The notes beneath the pieces were generated by a model that was not told the origin of the DNA, made no database searches, and saw nothing but the letters and a program-made list of their open reading frames with translations. A DNA stretch of 64,000 nucleotides from positions 61,407 to 125,406 of the forward strand of contig JBJETY010000036.1 in NCBI GenBank assembly GCA_051883555.1, in the 5' to 3' direction. Below, piece by piece: positions 1 to 9,043 of the stretch. The position numbers and the translations under genes are program-made. The first letter of the stretch is position 1. Every line of letters starts with the position of its first letter. This stretch comes from CAG-917 sp051883555. GTDB lineage: Bacteria > Bacillota > Clostridia > Christensenellales > CAG-917.

Positions 1-1
1 C

Positions 2-1048
2 GTCGGCGGTTTCATTTTCGGCTACAGTTTGTCGCTTATTCTTATGTTAGGCTTCTTAAAGCTCGACGAATATTCGGCAGCCGGCTATATCGAAGCGAAT
101 AGTTTCTACCCTGTTCTCGCATTCGTTCTGACCGTTCTCGTCCTTGCAATCGTAGCTATAATCATTCTGCTTTTCAAACGCGACAAGTTCTCGCTCTTTG
201 CCAAAATCGCAGGCGGAATCATCATAGCGTTTGCGGTAGCTTTAATTATTGCAATGGGCGTTTTAAAGAACGACATCGTTCTCAGCGCCGCCGACAATGC
301 AATGCTTTATATCTTTACGATACTTATCGTTGCGGCTATTGCGGTTCTTGCAATTTTCTGCGGAAAAAAGGAAGACGGCAGATTGCATACGAAATCCATC
401 GTTTACGCCTCTCTTTCGATTGCTCTGTCGTTCGCTCTTTCATACGTCAGATTCTTTGAAATGCCGAGTGGCGGCTCGATAACTTTGGCAAGCATTCTTC
501 CGCTTATGATTTATTCGTATATGTTCGGAATACGCCGTGGCATCATAGCAGGTATAATCTACGGTTTCTTACAGTTTATTCAGGCACCGTGGCTCTACCA
601 CCCTGTACAGTTCCTTCTCGATTATCCAATCGCATTCTCGGCTATCGGACTTAGCGGACTTTTCAAAGAAGTCGGACTTTTCAAAAATAAACCTATCGTC
701 AACTTCCTGCTTGGCGGACTTCTTGCCGCGGTATTGCGTTATTTCTCTCACGTTATAAGCGGCGTATTTATCTTCGGAAGCGGCGACCCTAACTATACGG
801 CTGTTGCATGGAGTTTCCTTTACAACTCGTTTGTATTTGCAGACCTTGCTATCGCACTCGTTGCAGGCTCGCTTATGTTCGCTTCAAAAGAATTTGTCAA
901 ACGACTTGACGTCAGTCTCCCTGCGTCAAACAAGGACGTAACGATCGAAGGAAAAACCGAAGAGACGTCAAACGGCTCTGACGAAGAAGTTAAAGAGAGT
1001 AAAACGGAAATCAATGCAGAATCCGGCAATACTTCGTCAGAAAGCTGA
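2..1048 (+). CDS. thiT: ThiT-type thiamine transporter S component, 5'-truncated
   Basis: Substrate-binding membrane subunit of an energy-coupling-factor (ECF) transporter that imports thiamine. The segment around residues 150-225 has the family pattern: GGSITLASILPL, YMFGIRRGIIAGIIYG, and HPVQFLLDYPIAF. ThiT proteins are usually about 190 residues with six membrane helices. Here roughly 110 extra N-terminal residues add two or three hydrophobic helices, and the C-terminus is a charged, Ser/Glu-rich tail. A TTG lies at 29, but the frame is open to base 2 with no stop, so the real start is most likely left of the window. The ECF module genes and any TPP riboswitch are therefore not visible. 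The convergent neighbour thiN also works on thiamine, which supports the assignment. Confidence 0.85.
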   Translation, partial: VGGFIFGYSLSLILMLGFLKLDEYSAAGYIEANSFYPVLAFVLTVLVLAIVAIIILLFKRDKFSLFAKIAGGIIIAFAVALIIAMGVLKNDIVLSAADNAMLYIFTILIVAAIAVLAIFCGKKEDGRLHTKSIVYASLSIALSFALSYVRFFEMPSGGSITLASILPLMIYSYMFGIRRGIIAGIIYGFLQFIQAPWLYHPVQFLLDYPIAFSAIGLSGLFKEVGLFKNKPIVNFLLGGLLAAVLRYFSHVISGVFIFGSGDPNYTAVAWSFLYNSFVFADLAIALVAGSLMFASKEFVKRLDVSLPASNKDVTIEGKTEETSNGSDEEVKESKTEINAESGNTSSES

Positions 1049-1121
1049 AAACCGTTTTAAGGCTGTTTATTAAACGTTGCCTTTAAATGCGTACAAATAA
1101 ACAAACTGAATAATATCGCAA

Positions 1122-1152
1122 AAGAAAAAGGGACGATTCGTCCCTTTTTCTT
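1122..1152 (+). terminator. Intrinsic terminator after thiT
   Basis: Stem AAAAAGGGACG / CGTCCCTTTTT with a 3-base loop, ending in a T-run. It lies about 75 bases after the thiT stop. The A-rich left arm means it could also act on the minus strand. Confidence 0.85.
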
Positions 1153-1296
1153 GTCTTAACTATTTATAAACACGTAAAACTTTTTAATTAAACTACAAAC
1201 CATTTAAGCAAATCGCAACCTCTTTAATTAAATCACGAAGTTAGCGTCAACGTCATCGACCGAAAAAATAATAGCTTCGTTTATTCAATCGCATTA

Positions 1297-1350
1297 TTTA
1301 TTCCATAGCTTTGTTTATTCCTTTGTTTATTCCATAGCTTTGTTTATTCA
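1297..1350. repeat. 29-bp tandem repeat, about 1.9 copies
   Basis: TTTATTCCATAGCTTTG begins at 1297 and again at 1326, giving a 29-bp period. It fills part of the 230-base gap between the thiT terminator and the thiN stop. Nothing else is recognisable in that gap, which is AT-rich. Confidence 0.7.
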
Positions 1351-1382
1351 GTCTGCTATTCTACTCCCGAGTGTAAATTCAA

Positions 1383-1991
1383 TCACTTTTTATAATGGAA
1401 AATGAACGCTTCCCCGTCCGTTATTTCGAATTTAACCGTTTCGTCCGTCGCTACGTTAGACATACCGCGAGAAAGGTCGTCGCTTTTTATGGTCAGATTA
1501 TCGAGAGGATATTTTACGCCGTACGCTTTTAAACACGTAACGGAGTTAAAAGGCATAACGGATATCAGATCGCCGCATTGCGCGGCAAATTCGATATTAG
1601 ATGCCGCATAAAAAATTTCAAGCGTTTTTCCGTTTACGTTGTCAATCGCCATAGCGTCGATACCGTTTTCCGCCGATTTTTTAATAAGGCTTAAATTCGC
1701 CAACTGGTGGTCAAGTCTGCCGCCCGTAACTCCGGAAAACACCGCCTTTTTATAACCGTTTTCAATAGCGTATTCAAGACACAATTCACCGTCGGAATAA
1801 TTCTTTTCAGACGGATATCTTATTGCGTTTTCCACGTCGCGCTCTTTTGACGAATCGAAATCGCCGATAACGACAACGGGTTTTACTCCGTATCCTTTTA
1901 CTTTGTCGTAACCTCCGTCGGCGCATATAAGGTCGCCAAACGGCTGTGAAACGCTGTCACTGTTTAAAGCTATAAAACATTCTTTAAGCAT
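1383..1991 (-). CDS. thiN: Thiamine pyrophosphokinase
   Basis: Transfers pyrophosphate from ATP to thiamine to make thiamine diphosphate in the cytoplasm. The 202-residue length is typical. Family motifs are in order: ADGGYDKV (about residue 24), GDFDSS (about 43), YPSEKNYSDGELCLEYA (about 59-75), and GVTGGRLDHQLANL (about 87-100). AAGGAG lies 7 bases before the ATG at 1991. The start overlaps the tcdA stop by 8 bases, so translation is probably coupled. ThiT at the left edge imports the substrate this enzyme would use. Confidence 0.92.
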   Translation of the reverse strand: MLKECFIALNSDSVSQPFGDLICADGGYDKVKGYGVKPVVVIGDFDSSKERDVENAIRYPSEKNYSDGELCLEYAIENGYKKAVFSGVTGGRLDHQLANLSLIKKSAENGIDAMAIDNVNGKTLEIFYAASNIEFAAQCGDLISVMPFNSVTCLKAYGVKYPLDNLTIKSDDLSRGMSNVATDETVKFEITDGEAFIFHYKK

Positions 1992-2682
1992 TTAAAAGCT
2001 CCTTTATAACGAACTCGCCGATTTTTATCCCCGCCGCCGCAGGAGAAAAAGAAACACTTCCGGGAATATGTCTGCCGTTTTCGGTTATCTGCAAATCGGG
2101 TTTAATCGGAACGTCGCGGCTGAACAAAACTTTAAGAGATTTAATTCCCCTGTCTTTAAGTTCTTTGCGCATCACCTTGCAAAGCGGACAGACGCTTGTC
2201 GAATAAATATCGTCGATTATGAAATCGGTAGACAACTTATTTCCCGTCCCCATACAACTTATAATTTTTACGCCGACGTTTTTTGCGTTTTCTATAAGCA
2301 AAAGTTTACTCGAAACGGTATCTATTGCGTCAACTATATAATCGAATTTTGAAAGGTCGATTTCGTCGGCTGTCGACTCGTCGTAAAACATTTCAAAAGG
2401 TCTGGCGTTGATTTTAGGGTTTATATCGAACATTCTGTCGCATATAACTTCAACCTTGCTCTTGCCTATGGTGCTGTGAGTCGCTATAATCTGCCTGTTG
2501 ATGTTGCTAGGCGACACAAAATCGTTGTCTACAACGGCAATAGTGCCTATACCGCCCCTTGCTAAAATTTCCGCCACGTAGCCGCCTACTCCGCCCGCTC
2601 CGAAAACTACAACCTTAGATTTTTGCAGTTTTTCGACCGCGTCTTTGCCTATAAGCATTTCTTCTCTTTCAAAAATATTCAT
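1984..2682 (-). CDS. tcdA: tRNA threonylcarbamoyladenosine dehydratase (TcdA/YgdL, ThiF-like E1 fold)
   Basis: ATP-dependent enzyme that cyclises t6A37 of tRNA to ct6A. The adenylation motif VVVFGAGGVGGYVAEILARG is at residues 24-43. INRQI follows at about 62. A zinc CxxC-type pair is visible in SVCPLCKVMRKE (about residues 163-174). The family-typical SVSFSPAAAG lies near the C-terminus. The length (232) fits TcdA rather than MoeB or ThiF, which are longer or linked to ThiS. AGAGG precedes the ATG by 8 bases. It is the first gene of a two-gene unit with thiN. Confidence 0.88.
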   Translation of the reverse strand: MNIFEREEMLIGKDAVEKLQKSKVVVFGAGGVGGYVAEILARGGIGTIAVVDNDFVSPSNINRQIIATHSTIGKSKVEVICDRMFDINPKINARPFEMFYDESTADEIDLSKFDYIVDAIDTVSSKLLLIENAKNVGVKIISCMGTGNKLSTDFIIDDIYSTSVCPLCKVMRKELKDRGIKSLKVLFSRDVPIKPDLQITENGRHIPGSVSFSPAAAGIKIGEFVIKELLNA

Positions 2683-3043
2683 TCAACTAACCTCTGTTTT
2701 ATGCGTACGATTACTTGCGTTGCGACGACTCTTACGCCGTCTTAACGCTTACAAATTAAATAATTTTTTAGATAATCTCTAAATTTATTAAATAATTTTC
2801 TCAACGGTTTTAAGTATTATATAATAAAAGAATTTCCTAAGCAAGCGTTTAAATTTTACGACAATCAAAATATTTTCGTCAGAATGCCGTCGCCGTTATA
2901 TATACCCGTCGATTTTATAAAAAAATTAACTTTTAAACAAATTTAAATTTTATTTAATATTCAGATGATAACGTTTATACGGATATATAGATAGCTTTAA
3001 AACAAAATATTATATATAAAAATTCCGATGGGAAACAGATTTA

Positions 3044-3072
3044 TTGACACGCAAATTTTTTAATATTATAAT
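3044..3072 (+). promoter_or_regulatory. Consensus sigma-A promoter for the ABC exporter
   Basis: TTGACA (3044-3049), 17-bp spacer, TATAAT (3067-3072). Both boxes match consensus exactly. Transcription should start near 3079, which leaves an unusually long leader of about 255 bases before the ATG at 3335. The rest of the 650-base gap from 2683 is AT-rich without other recognised signals. Confidence 0.8.
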
Positions 3073-3231
3073 AACTTATCAATTTAAAGTTGATTATCAT
3101 ATTAAATCGTTTAACGCATTACGTGAACAGAATATTTTCATCGCCGTTTAGCGTGGCATACGTTTACAGAATATAAATCTATTCTCAACTTCTCGGCTTT
3201 ATCAAAATCGTACAAGACGGAAAGGCCTTCG

Positions 3232-3342
3232 ATGCGTATGCAGTTATTCGTTATATTACAAAGACTCGATTTCGTGCAGATAAATTATCAAACCGTTCAA
3301 CAACCCCACTCAACAAACTCTCGACAGGTGAAAAATGCTTAA
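3232..3342 (+). CDS. Possible 36-residue leader ORF overlapping the exporter start
   Basis: An ATG at 3232 is preceded by AAAGG with 6 bases spacing. It opens a frame of 36 codons, starting MRMQLFVILQRLDF, that ends with TAA at 3340-3342. It therefore overlaps the exporter ATG (3335) in another frame. The position in the long leader and the stop/start overlap fit a translationally coupled leader peptide. The peptide has no recognised similarity, so it could equally be chance. Confidence 0.25.
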   Translation: MRMQLFVILQRLDFVQINYQTVQQPHSTNSRQVKNA

Positions 3343-6100
3343 ATTAAAAAACGTTAAAAAAGACTATCTTTTGCAAGACAATTGCGTACATGCTTTAAAA
3401 GGTATCGATTTAACTTTCCGCAAAAACGAATTTGCTTCCATTTTAGGTCCGTCAGGCTGCGGAAAAACGACCACGCTCAACATTATCGGCGGACTTGACA
3501 GTTATACCGACGGCGACCTGATTATCGACGACACGTCGACAAAGGACTATAAATCCCGCGACTGGGATACTTACCGCAACCAAAAAATCGGTTTTATATT
3601 CCAAAGTTACAATCTTATACCGCATCTTACCGTACTTGCAAACGTCGAACTTGCGCTTACAATCTCGGGCATAAGCAGAAAAGAAAAAAGACAGATGGCT
3701 GTCGAAGCGTTGGAAAGAGTCGGCTTAAAAGAACAGATAAATAAAAAGCCTACACAGATGTCGGGCGGACAGATGCAACGAGTTGCCATTGCAAGAGCTA
3801 TCGTAAACAATCCCGATATAATTTTAGCAGACGAACCGACGGGCGCTCTCGACAGCGTAACAAGCGTGCAGATTATGGATATTTTGAAAGAATTGTCCGA
3901 AGAAAAGCTTGTTATTATGGTTACGCATAATGCAGAACTCGCTAAAGAGTATTCGACAAGAATTATTCGCCTTTTGGACGGCGAAATTCTGTCCGACTCG
4001 AATCCGCCGACAGATGAAGAAATCGCAAACGAAAAAATCGTCGAAGAAAAGTCTGAAGAAGAATTCATAAACAAAACCGATTACGACGTAACGGATAAGG
4101 TCGCTTTCGACGAAAAAGAAAATTCGTCCGAAAAAGGCGATACGACGGCAAAAACAAAAAAACCGAAAAGCGGAAGAAAAAAGAAATCGTCTATGAATTT
4201 CTTTACCGCTCTTTCGCTTAGCGCAAGAAACCTTGTCACAAAAAAGCTCCGCACTTTCCTTACGATTTTTGCAGGTAGCATTGGTATAATCGGCATAGCG
4301 TTGGTTCTTTCGTTGTCAAACGGCTTTACCCTTTATATGCAGGATATGGAACAGACAACGCTCAGCAGTTTCCCCGTCACGATAAGTGAAATCGGTTTTT
4401 CATTCGATATGGAAGCGGCGCAGAACGCCACTATCAAAGAAGGCTCTTATCCGTCGGACAACAAATTAGTCCCTTACGACCCAAGCGATGAAATGGGCGG
4501 AATGAGTTTCTTTACAAACAGAATGACAACCGAATACGTCGATTACGTCAAGGCTATGGAAGAACAGAATCCCGACTGGGCTGCAAGCGTGTCTTATAAA
4601 CGCCTTGTGGAAATGCACCTTATAGCAAAAACGTCGTCGGGCGGTTATAAACTTGTCGACAACTATTCGGAAGAAAAACAGATCTGGTGGCAGGAACTTT
4701 TAAGCGATAATTTCGTGCAGGACTATTATGATATAATCGACGGCCGTTATCCGCAAAATAAATTCGAAGCCGTCCTTGTCGTCGATTCGAACAACCGCAT
4801 AAAAGCGGACGTCCTGAAAGCTATCGGAATCACCCCAACGACAATCGGAACAAACGACGACGGAACGGTGAAGTACGGCAGCATCGATTTTTCCGATTTA
4901 ATATCGACGGAAGGAAACGATAAACTTAAATTCCGCCTTGTTTTAAACGACGATTACTATACCAAAACTGCCGAAGACGGATATTACGTTGAAATGACGC
5001 AAGCAAATTATGAAAGCGCATATAACAATGCAAGCGGCGATTTTATTAAAATCGTAGGCGTCATAAGAAACAAACAAAATAAAGATATCAGTTTCTTTAA
5101 CGGCGGAATAGGCTATCTTTCAAGTCTTACGGATTACGTATTGGAAGATTCGGCAAGCTCGACAATCGTTATCGAGCAGACAAACAACTTCACAGACCTT
5201 CTCGACCCGTCCAAAAAGGAATTTACTTTCGATTTTTCGGAATTCGATAAAATGATAACTCAATCGGGCGTTCCGATTAAAACAGTTGCAACAATGATGA
5301 AGGGCTACGGTTTAATCACTAACGAACAGTACAACGAAATACAAAACGATCCCAACCTCAATTTTGAAATGATTTTCGAAAAAATCAAAAGCAACAAAGG
5401 TTCGACAGAACAAGCCGTATCTGCACTCTGCGACGTTATGGCAAACTTTATAAGTATCGACAAGAACACAATCCTTTCCGTTATATGCCCTGACTATGCA
5501 ACAAGAATTTCGGAAATAGGCGCTTCTTCTATGCCAAGTTCGATATCGATATATCCGTCGTCTTACGAAACGAAAAAGCAGATACTTTCATATCTCGATA
5601 AATATAACGAAGATAAAGAAGAAAAGGATCAGATACGCTATACCGACCTTGCGTCAACTATTACCGACAGCATGTCTGAAATGATTGATATCATATCTTA
5701 CGTCCTTATCGCGTTTGCGGCGATTTCGCTCTTCGTTTCGTCTATCATGATTGCAATAATCACATATATATCCGTTCTCGAAAGGACGAAAGAAATAGGC
5801 GTACTGCGAAGCCTGGGAGCAAGAAAAATCGATATATCAAACGTGTTCAATGCAGAAACCATGATAATAGGAGCTTCCAGCGGAGTATTAGGCGTGTGCA
5901 TAGCGGCGATTTTAAACTTCCCTATCAATGCCATAATCACTAAACTCGCCGGCGGTTTAGTGGAAAACATAGCCAGACTCTCACCGCTTCACGGCATATT
6001 GCTCGTGCTTTTAAGTATCGCCTTAACCGTTATATCAGGTTTCATTCCGGCAATAATAGCGTCTAAAAAAGACCCTGTGGTCGCACTCAGAGCTAATTGA
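3335..6100 (+). CDS. Fused ABC transporter: ATPase plus MacB/FtsX-type permease
   Basis: Single-chain ABC protein of 921 residues. The N-terminal ATPase has Walker A GPSGCGKTT (38-46), Q-loop FQSYN (89-93), signature MSGGQ (142-146) and Walker B IILADEP (162-168). A charged linker rich in Lys/Glu (about 230-285) follows, then one membrane helix (about 310-330) and a long extracellular region of about 400 residues. The C-terminal FtsX-type permease has three helices and the typical ERTKEIGVLRSLGA motif. This MacB/LolCDE class usually works by mechanotransmission on peptides, lipoproteins or antibiotics rather than classical import. The substrate is unknown. An AGGTG ribosome site precedes the ATG, and the promoter lies about 290 bases upstream. 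Confidence 0.88.
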   Translation: MLKLKNVKKDYLLQDNCVHALKGIDLTFRKNEFASILGPSGCGKTTTLNIIGGLDSYTDGDLIIDDTSTKDYKSRDWDTYRNQKIGFIFQSYNLIPHLTVLANVELALTISGISRKEKRQMAVEALERVGLKEQINKKPTQMSGGQMQRVAIARAIVNNPDIILADEPTGALDSVTSVQIMDILKELSEEKLVIMVTHNAELAKEYSTRIIRLLDGEILSDSNPPTDEEIANEKIVEEKSEEEFINKTDYDVTDKVAFDEKENSSEKGDTTAKTKKPKSGRKKKSSMNFFTALSLSARNLVTKKLRTFLTIFAGSIGIIGIALVLSLSNGFTLYMQDMEQTTLSSFPVTISEIGFSFDMEAAQNATIKEGSYPSDNKLVPYDPSDEMGGMSFFTNRMTTEYVDYVKAMEEQNPDWAASVSYKRLVEMHLIAKTSSGGYKLVDNYSEEKQIWWQELLSDNFVQDYYDIIDGRYPQNKFEAVLVVDSNNRIKADVLKAIGITPTTIGTNDDGTVKYGSIDFSDLISTEGNDKLKFRLVLNDDYYTKTAEDGYYVEMTQANYESAYNNASGDFIKIVGVIRNKQNKDISFFNGGIGYLSSLTDYVLEDSASSTIVIEQTNNFTDLLDPSKKEFTFDFSEFDKMITQSGVPIKTVATMMKGYGLITNEQYNEIQNDPNLNFEMIFEKIKSNKGSTEQAVSALCDVMANFISIDKNTILSVICPDYATRISEIGASSMPSSISIYPSSYETKKQILSYLDKYNEDKEEKDQIRYTDLASTITDSMSEMIDIISYVLIAFAAISLFVSSIMIAIITYISVLERTKEIGVLRSLGARKIDISNVFNAETMIIGASSGVLGVCIAAILNFPINAIITKLAGGLVENIARLSPLHGILLVLLSIALTVISGFIPAIIASKKDPVVALRAN

Positions 6101-6124
6101 TTTTCCGTGCATATATTAGTATAA

Positions 6125-6310
6125 GTTTAAACGCTAACTAATCTGAATGCTCACGCCTGTTTTAGCTTATGCTCGTTTATATACCGACTAATACAAACGC
6201 TCACGATTGTTTAGCTTATATGCGTTTAAACGCTAACCAATCTGAATACTCACGCTTCTTAGCTTACGCTTGTTTAACGCTAACTATCTGAACGCTTCTG
6301 CTGTTAAATT
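6125..6310. repeat. 49-bp degenerate tandem repeat, about four copies
   Basis: Units begin at about 6125, 6174, 6223 and 6272. They share the pattern GTTTAAACGCTAAC, then AATCTGAATGCTCACGC, then TTAGCTTA. Copies 1 and 3 are closest. The array lies between the exporter stop and its terminator, so it would be in the 3' untranslated RNA. The sequence up to about 6470 continues in the same degenerate style with no ORF. Confidence 0.65.
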
Positions 6311-6530
6311 TAATACTTATGTTTATTTAAGCGCTTATGCCGATTTACAACTTCGATTGTTAACGGTACGGCTGTTAAACGCTTAGATTACTAATGCTTG
6401 CTTCTTTTAACCGATATGCTTATTTAGTCGCTTTTGCAAAACAAATGCTCAGATATTAAGCACGCTTTTATTCGGGCAACAAATTGTAATGACAAAATTA
6501 AAAATTCATACGAATAATTTTAAAAAAATA

Positions 6531-6554
6531 AAAAGCGGATAATATCCGCTTTTT
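6531..6554. terminator. Bidirectional terminator between convergent genes
   Basis: AAAAGCGGAT / ATCCGCTTTT with a 4-base loop, A-run on the left and T-run on the right. It separates the plus-strand exporter from the minus-strand lipoprotein and can serve both. Confidence 0.85.
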
Positions 6555-6691
6555 ATGTTAATTTTTCTTCGTATACGTTTCGTTTATACAACGCAGTATG
6601 CAACTTAAATATAACGATTTTATAAATTTAACGATTTAATAAATATAATTATTTTATTATTATATTCAATATTGCAATTACTTTAAAAACT

Positions 6692-7891
6692 TTAACTTAC
6701 AATAGTTATCGTTCCTACGTATCCGTCTTCGTCATAGCTAAACTTATAGTTTCCATAGTCCCCGTCTTCTACAAAATAAACGGATTCGTCGCCTTGAACA
6801 CCTGTTTCATCGTTACGCAAATTGAAGCACTCACCGATGTCCCAATCCTGATAATTGCCGTTCGATATCGTAACTTTTACAACGTCGCCTGCAATTATGC
6901 CGTCGGCTACCGTCAAGGTTACTTCCGTAGAGCCGTGCTCTTCCCAAGTGTCACTCGTATCAAGGTCAAGGAAATTCAACGCCTTCTTTTCAATTACGTA
7001 AAGGCCTTCTGTTCTTGCCTCTTTATGAGTGCTTGTTTCGGCAACTTCGATAACAAATTTATACGTACCCGCATTTTTAGGCTCTCCGCTCAAAAGCTCA
7101 CTGCCCTTATACCAACTGACTGTAATAGCACCCGTGCTATCGGTTGTAAATGCGTCGTAAGCATCTAAAGTAACGCCGTTGCCGTCGTAAGCTTTTGAAA
7201 ATTCATATTCGTCGTTTAATAACACTTTCGCTGAAACTTTTACAATCGTTATCGTTCCTACAAATCCGCTTGCGTCATAGTTAAACGCATAGTTTGCATA
7301 ATCTCCGTCTTCTACAAAATAAACGGATTCGTCGCCTTGAGCACCTGTTTCGTCGTTACGCAAATTGAAACAGTCACCGACGCCCCAAGTCTGATAATTG
7401 CCGTTGGATATCGTAACTTTTACAACGTCGCCTGCAATTATGCCGTCGGCTACCGTCAAGGNNNNNNNNNNNNNNNNNNNNNNNNNNNNNNNNNNNNNNN
7501 NNNNNNNNNNNNNNNNNNNNNNNNNNNNNNNNNNNNNNNNNNNNNNNNNNNNNNNNNNNNNAGTGCTTGTTTCGGCAACTTCGATAACAAATTTATACGT
7601 ACCCGCATTTTTAGGCGCACTGCTCAAAAGTTCACTACCCTTATACCAACTGACTGTAATAGCACCCGTGCTATCAGTTGTAAATGCGTCGTTTACTTCA
7701 ATATTTACGGCTTTGCCGTCATAGACTTTTGAAAATACAAATTCGTCGTTTAAAACTATTTCAGTAGCCTGTAACGCGTCATCCGATTCCGAACCTTTCT
7801 GCGGTGTTTCCGTAGTTTTATCGCAAGCAACAAGAGCGAATACCGAAATTATCATTAAAACGAGCAATAAAACAAAATAACTCTTTTTCAT
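6692..7891 (-). CDS. Lipoprotein with tandem MBG/YDG-like repeats, interrupted by an assembly gap
   Basis: Exported protein with a lipoprotein signal: MKKSYF, a hydrophobic stretch, and lipobox LVAC with Cys23. The mature part holds two near-identical repeats of about 180 residues. Each starts with a YDG-type segment (SKVYDGK or SKAYDGN) and contains AFTTDSTGAITVSWYKGSE, NAGTYKFVIEV, LTVADGIIAGDVVKVTISNG and GDESVYFVEDGDY. YDG/MBG modules are common in surface proteins of gut Clostridia, and their ligands are unknown. The 100-N gap lies in the first repeat, so length and copy number are uncertain. AAGGAG is 5 bases before the ATG. Function beyond surface location is not known. Confidence 0.75.
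   Translation of the reverse strand: MKKSYFVLLLVLMIISVFALVACDKTTETPQKGSESDDALQATEIVLNDEFVFSKVYDGKAVNIEVNDAFTTDSTGAITVSWYKGSELLSSAPKNAGTYKFVIEVAETSTXXXXXXXXXXXXXXXXXXXXXXXXXXXXXXXXXXLTVADGIIAGDVVKVTISNGNYQTWGVGDCFNLRNDETGAQGDESVYFVEDGDYANYAFNYDASGFVGTITIVKVSAKVLLNDEYEFSKAYDGNGVTLDAYDAFTTDSTGAITVSWYKGSELLSGEPKNAGTYKFVIEVAETSTHKEARTEGLYVIEKKALNFLDLDTSDTWEEHGSTEVTLTVADGIIAGDVVKVTISNGNYQDWDIGECFNLRNDETGVQGDESVYFVEDGDYGNYKFSYDEDGYVGTITIVS
7462..7561. other. Assembly gap of 100 N inside a repeat
   Basis: Exactly 100 N, a placeholder length. The matching stretch in the other repeat (6919-7027) is 109 bases, so the true gap is probably 109 bases or 109 plus whole repeat units. Confidence 0.97.
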
Positions 7892-8023
7892 ATTAACTCC
7901 TTAGAATTTTTTTAAAACGTAAGCGAAATCAAACAGATTTAATACGCTAATTCGTTTATTGCTTATTACAACACACGGCTTGCTGATACATAAAATACTT
8001 ACTTGATATTACGTAAAGATATT

Positions 8024-8063
8024 AAAAAAAATAACCGTTTGGCCATTTTTCTAACCAACGGTT
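8024..8063 (-). terminator. Minus-strand terminator of the 7TM sensor operon
   Basis: Read on the minus strand: AACCGTTGG, loop, CCAAACGGTT, then eight T. It lies about 320 bases after the response-regulator stop. No ORF is evident in between. Confidence 0.7.
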
Positions 8064-8300
8064 TTACGACAAATTTTAAACAACCGCATTCGCATTTCCG
8101 CCCGACAATCCGAACGCAGTAAAAAGAAAACGCAGTCTCACGCAAAAGTTGCAAAAACAATAGCGACTAATCAAACATATTTTGCGTTTGAAATTTTTGC
8201 GTTTGAATTTAAAAACTTTAGTTTTAGATTAAAACTGTTTTTTCCCGGCTTTTACTGCTATCATGCTTGTTTTCTTTACTTGAAAACGTCTTACTTGACA

Positions 8301-8340
8301 AACGTCGGAAACCTCATCGGAACCACTCCGACGTTTTTTT
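8301..8340 (+). terminator. Plus-oriented terminator-like hairpin without an obvious gene
   Basis: AACGTCGG (8301-8308) pairs with CCGACGTT (8328-8335), followed by a run of T on the plus strand only. Genes on both sides are on the minus strand, so the transcript it would end is unknown. Confidence 0.45.
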
Positions 8341-8386
8341 GAAATTATATCCTTTTTGCTTAACGCATTTTGCTTATCAAAGCAGA

Positions 8387-9043
8387 TCAATCATCCGTTT
8401 TATGTTGCTCTTTTCGGTCAAGAATTACAAGTCCGATTTCCCTTGCCCTTACGGCAAGCTCGGTTCTGTTTCTGAAACCCGTCTTTTCAAGCATACTAAG
8501 AATATGTGCCTTGACTGCGCCGACCGACATAAATACCTTATCTGCAATTTCCTGATTGGTATAACCGCCGGTCATTTCTCTCAACACTTCCAATTCTTTT
8601 TCCGTAAAATCATAGCTGCTGGCGTTACCTAAAATAAGCTCGGGCGTTCTGTCGGGATATACGGTTTCGCCTTCTACGACTCTGTTCATAACGGATAAAA
8701 TAGAATCCGTAGATATATCCTTATACCAGAAACCTTCTACGCCGATAGATTTCGCTTTTTCAATGTACGAAAATTCAGGCATGCTGGTAACGATTATAAT
8801 TTTAATTCCCGGATAAAGGGTTTTAATTCTCTTAGCCGCTTCCAAACCGTTTGCGGCATTTTTCGTCAATACGTCCATTAAAACCAAATCCACCGAATTT
8901 TTAGCACAATAAATATCCGCCACGTCGGCGTTGTCTATTGCCGCAACAAGCTCGAATATATCCGAATGCGTGACTAAATCTTCAAAAAGTTGTCTAGGCA
9001 TCATCTGGTCTTCTACAATGAGCACTTTATATTTTTTTATCAT
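8387..9043 (-). CDS. NarL/LuxR-family response regulator
   Basis: DNA-binding response regulator of 218 residues. The receiver domain has the acidic pair ED (11-12), the predicted phosphorylation site Asp57 (LVLMDVLT) and the conserved Lys in FWYKDIS (about 108). The C-terminal LuxR-type helix-turn-helix spans about 148-208, with FTEKELEVLREMTGGYTNQE and SVGAVKAHI. Its ATG overlaps the stop of the kinase gene by 4 bases, so it is the last gene of a coupled three-gene operon. It probably reads out the 432-residue kinase. Target genes are unknown. The nearest candidate is the lipoprotein next to it, which is inference only. Confidence 0.9.
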   Translation of the reverse strand: MIKKYKVLIVEDQMMPRQLFEDLVTHSDIFELVAAIDNADVADIYCAKNSVDLVLMDVLTKNAANGLEAAKRIKTLYPGIKIIIVTSMPEFSYIEKAKSIGVEGFWYKDISTDSILSVMNRVVEGETVYPDRTPELILGNASSYDFTEKELEVLREMTGGYTNQEIADKVFMSVGAVKAHILSMLEKTGFRNRTELAVRAREIGLVILDRKEQHKTDD

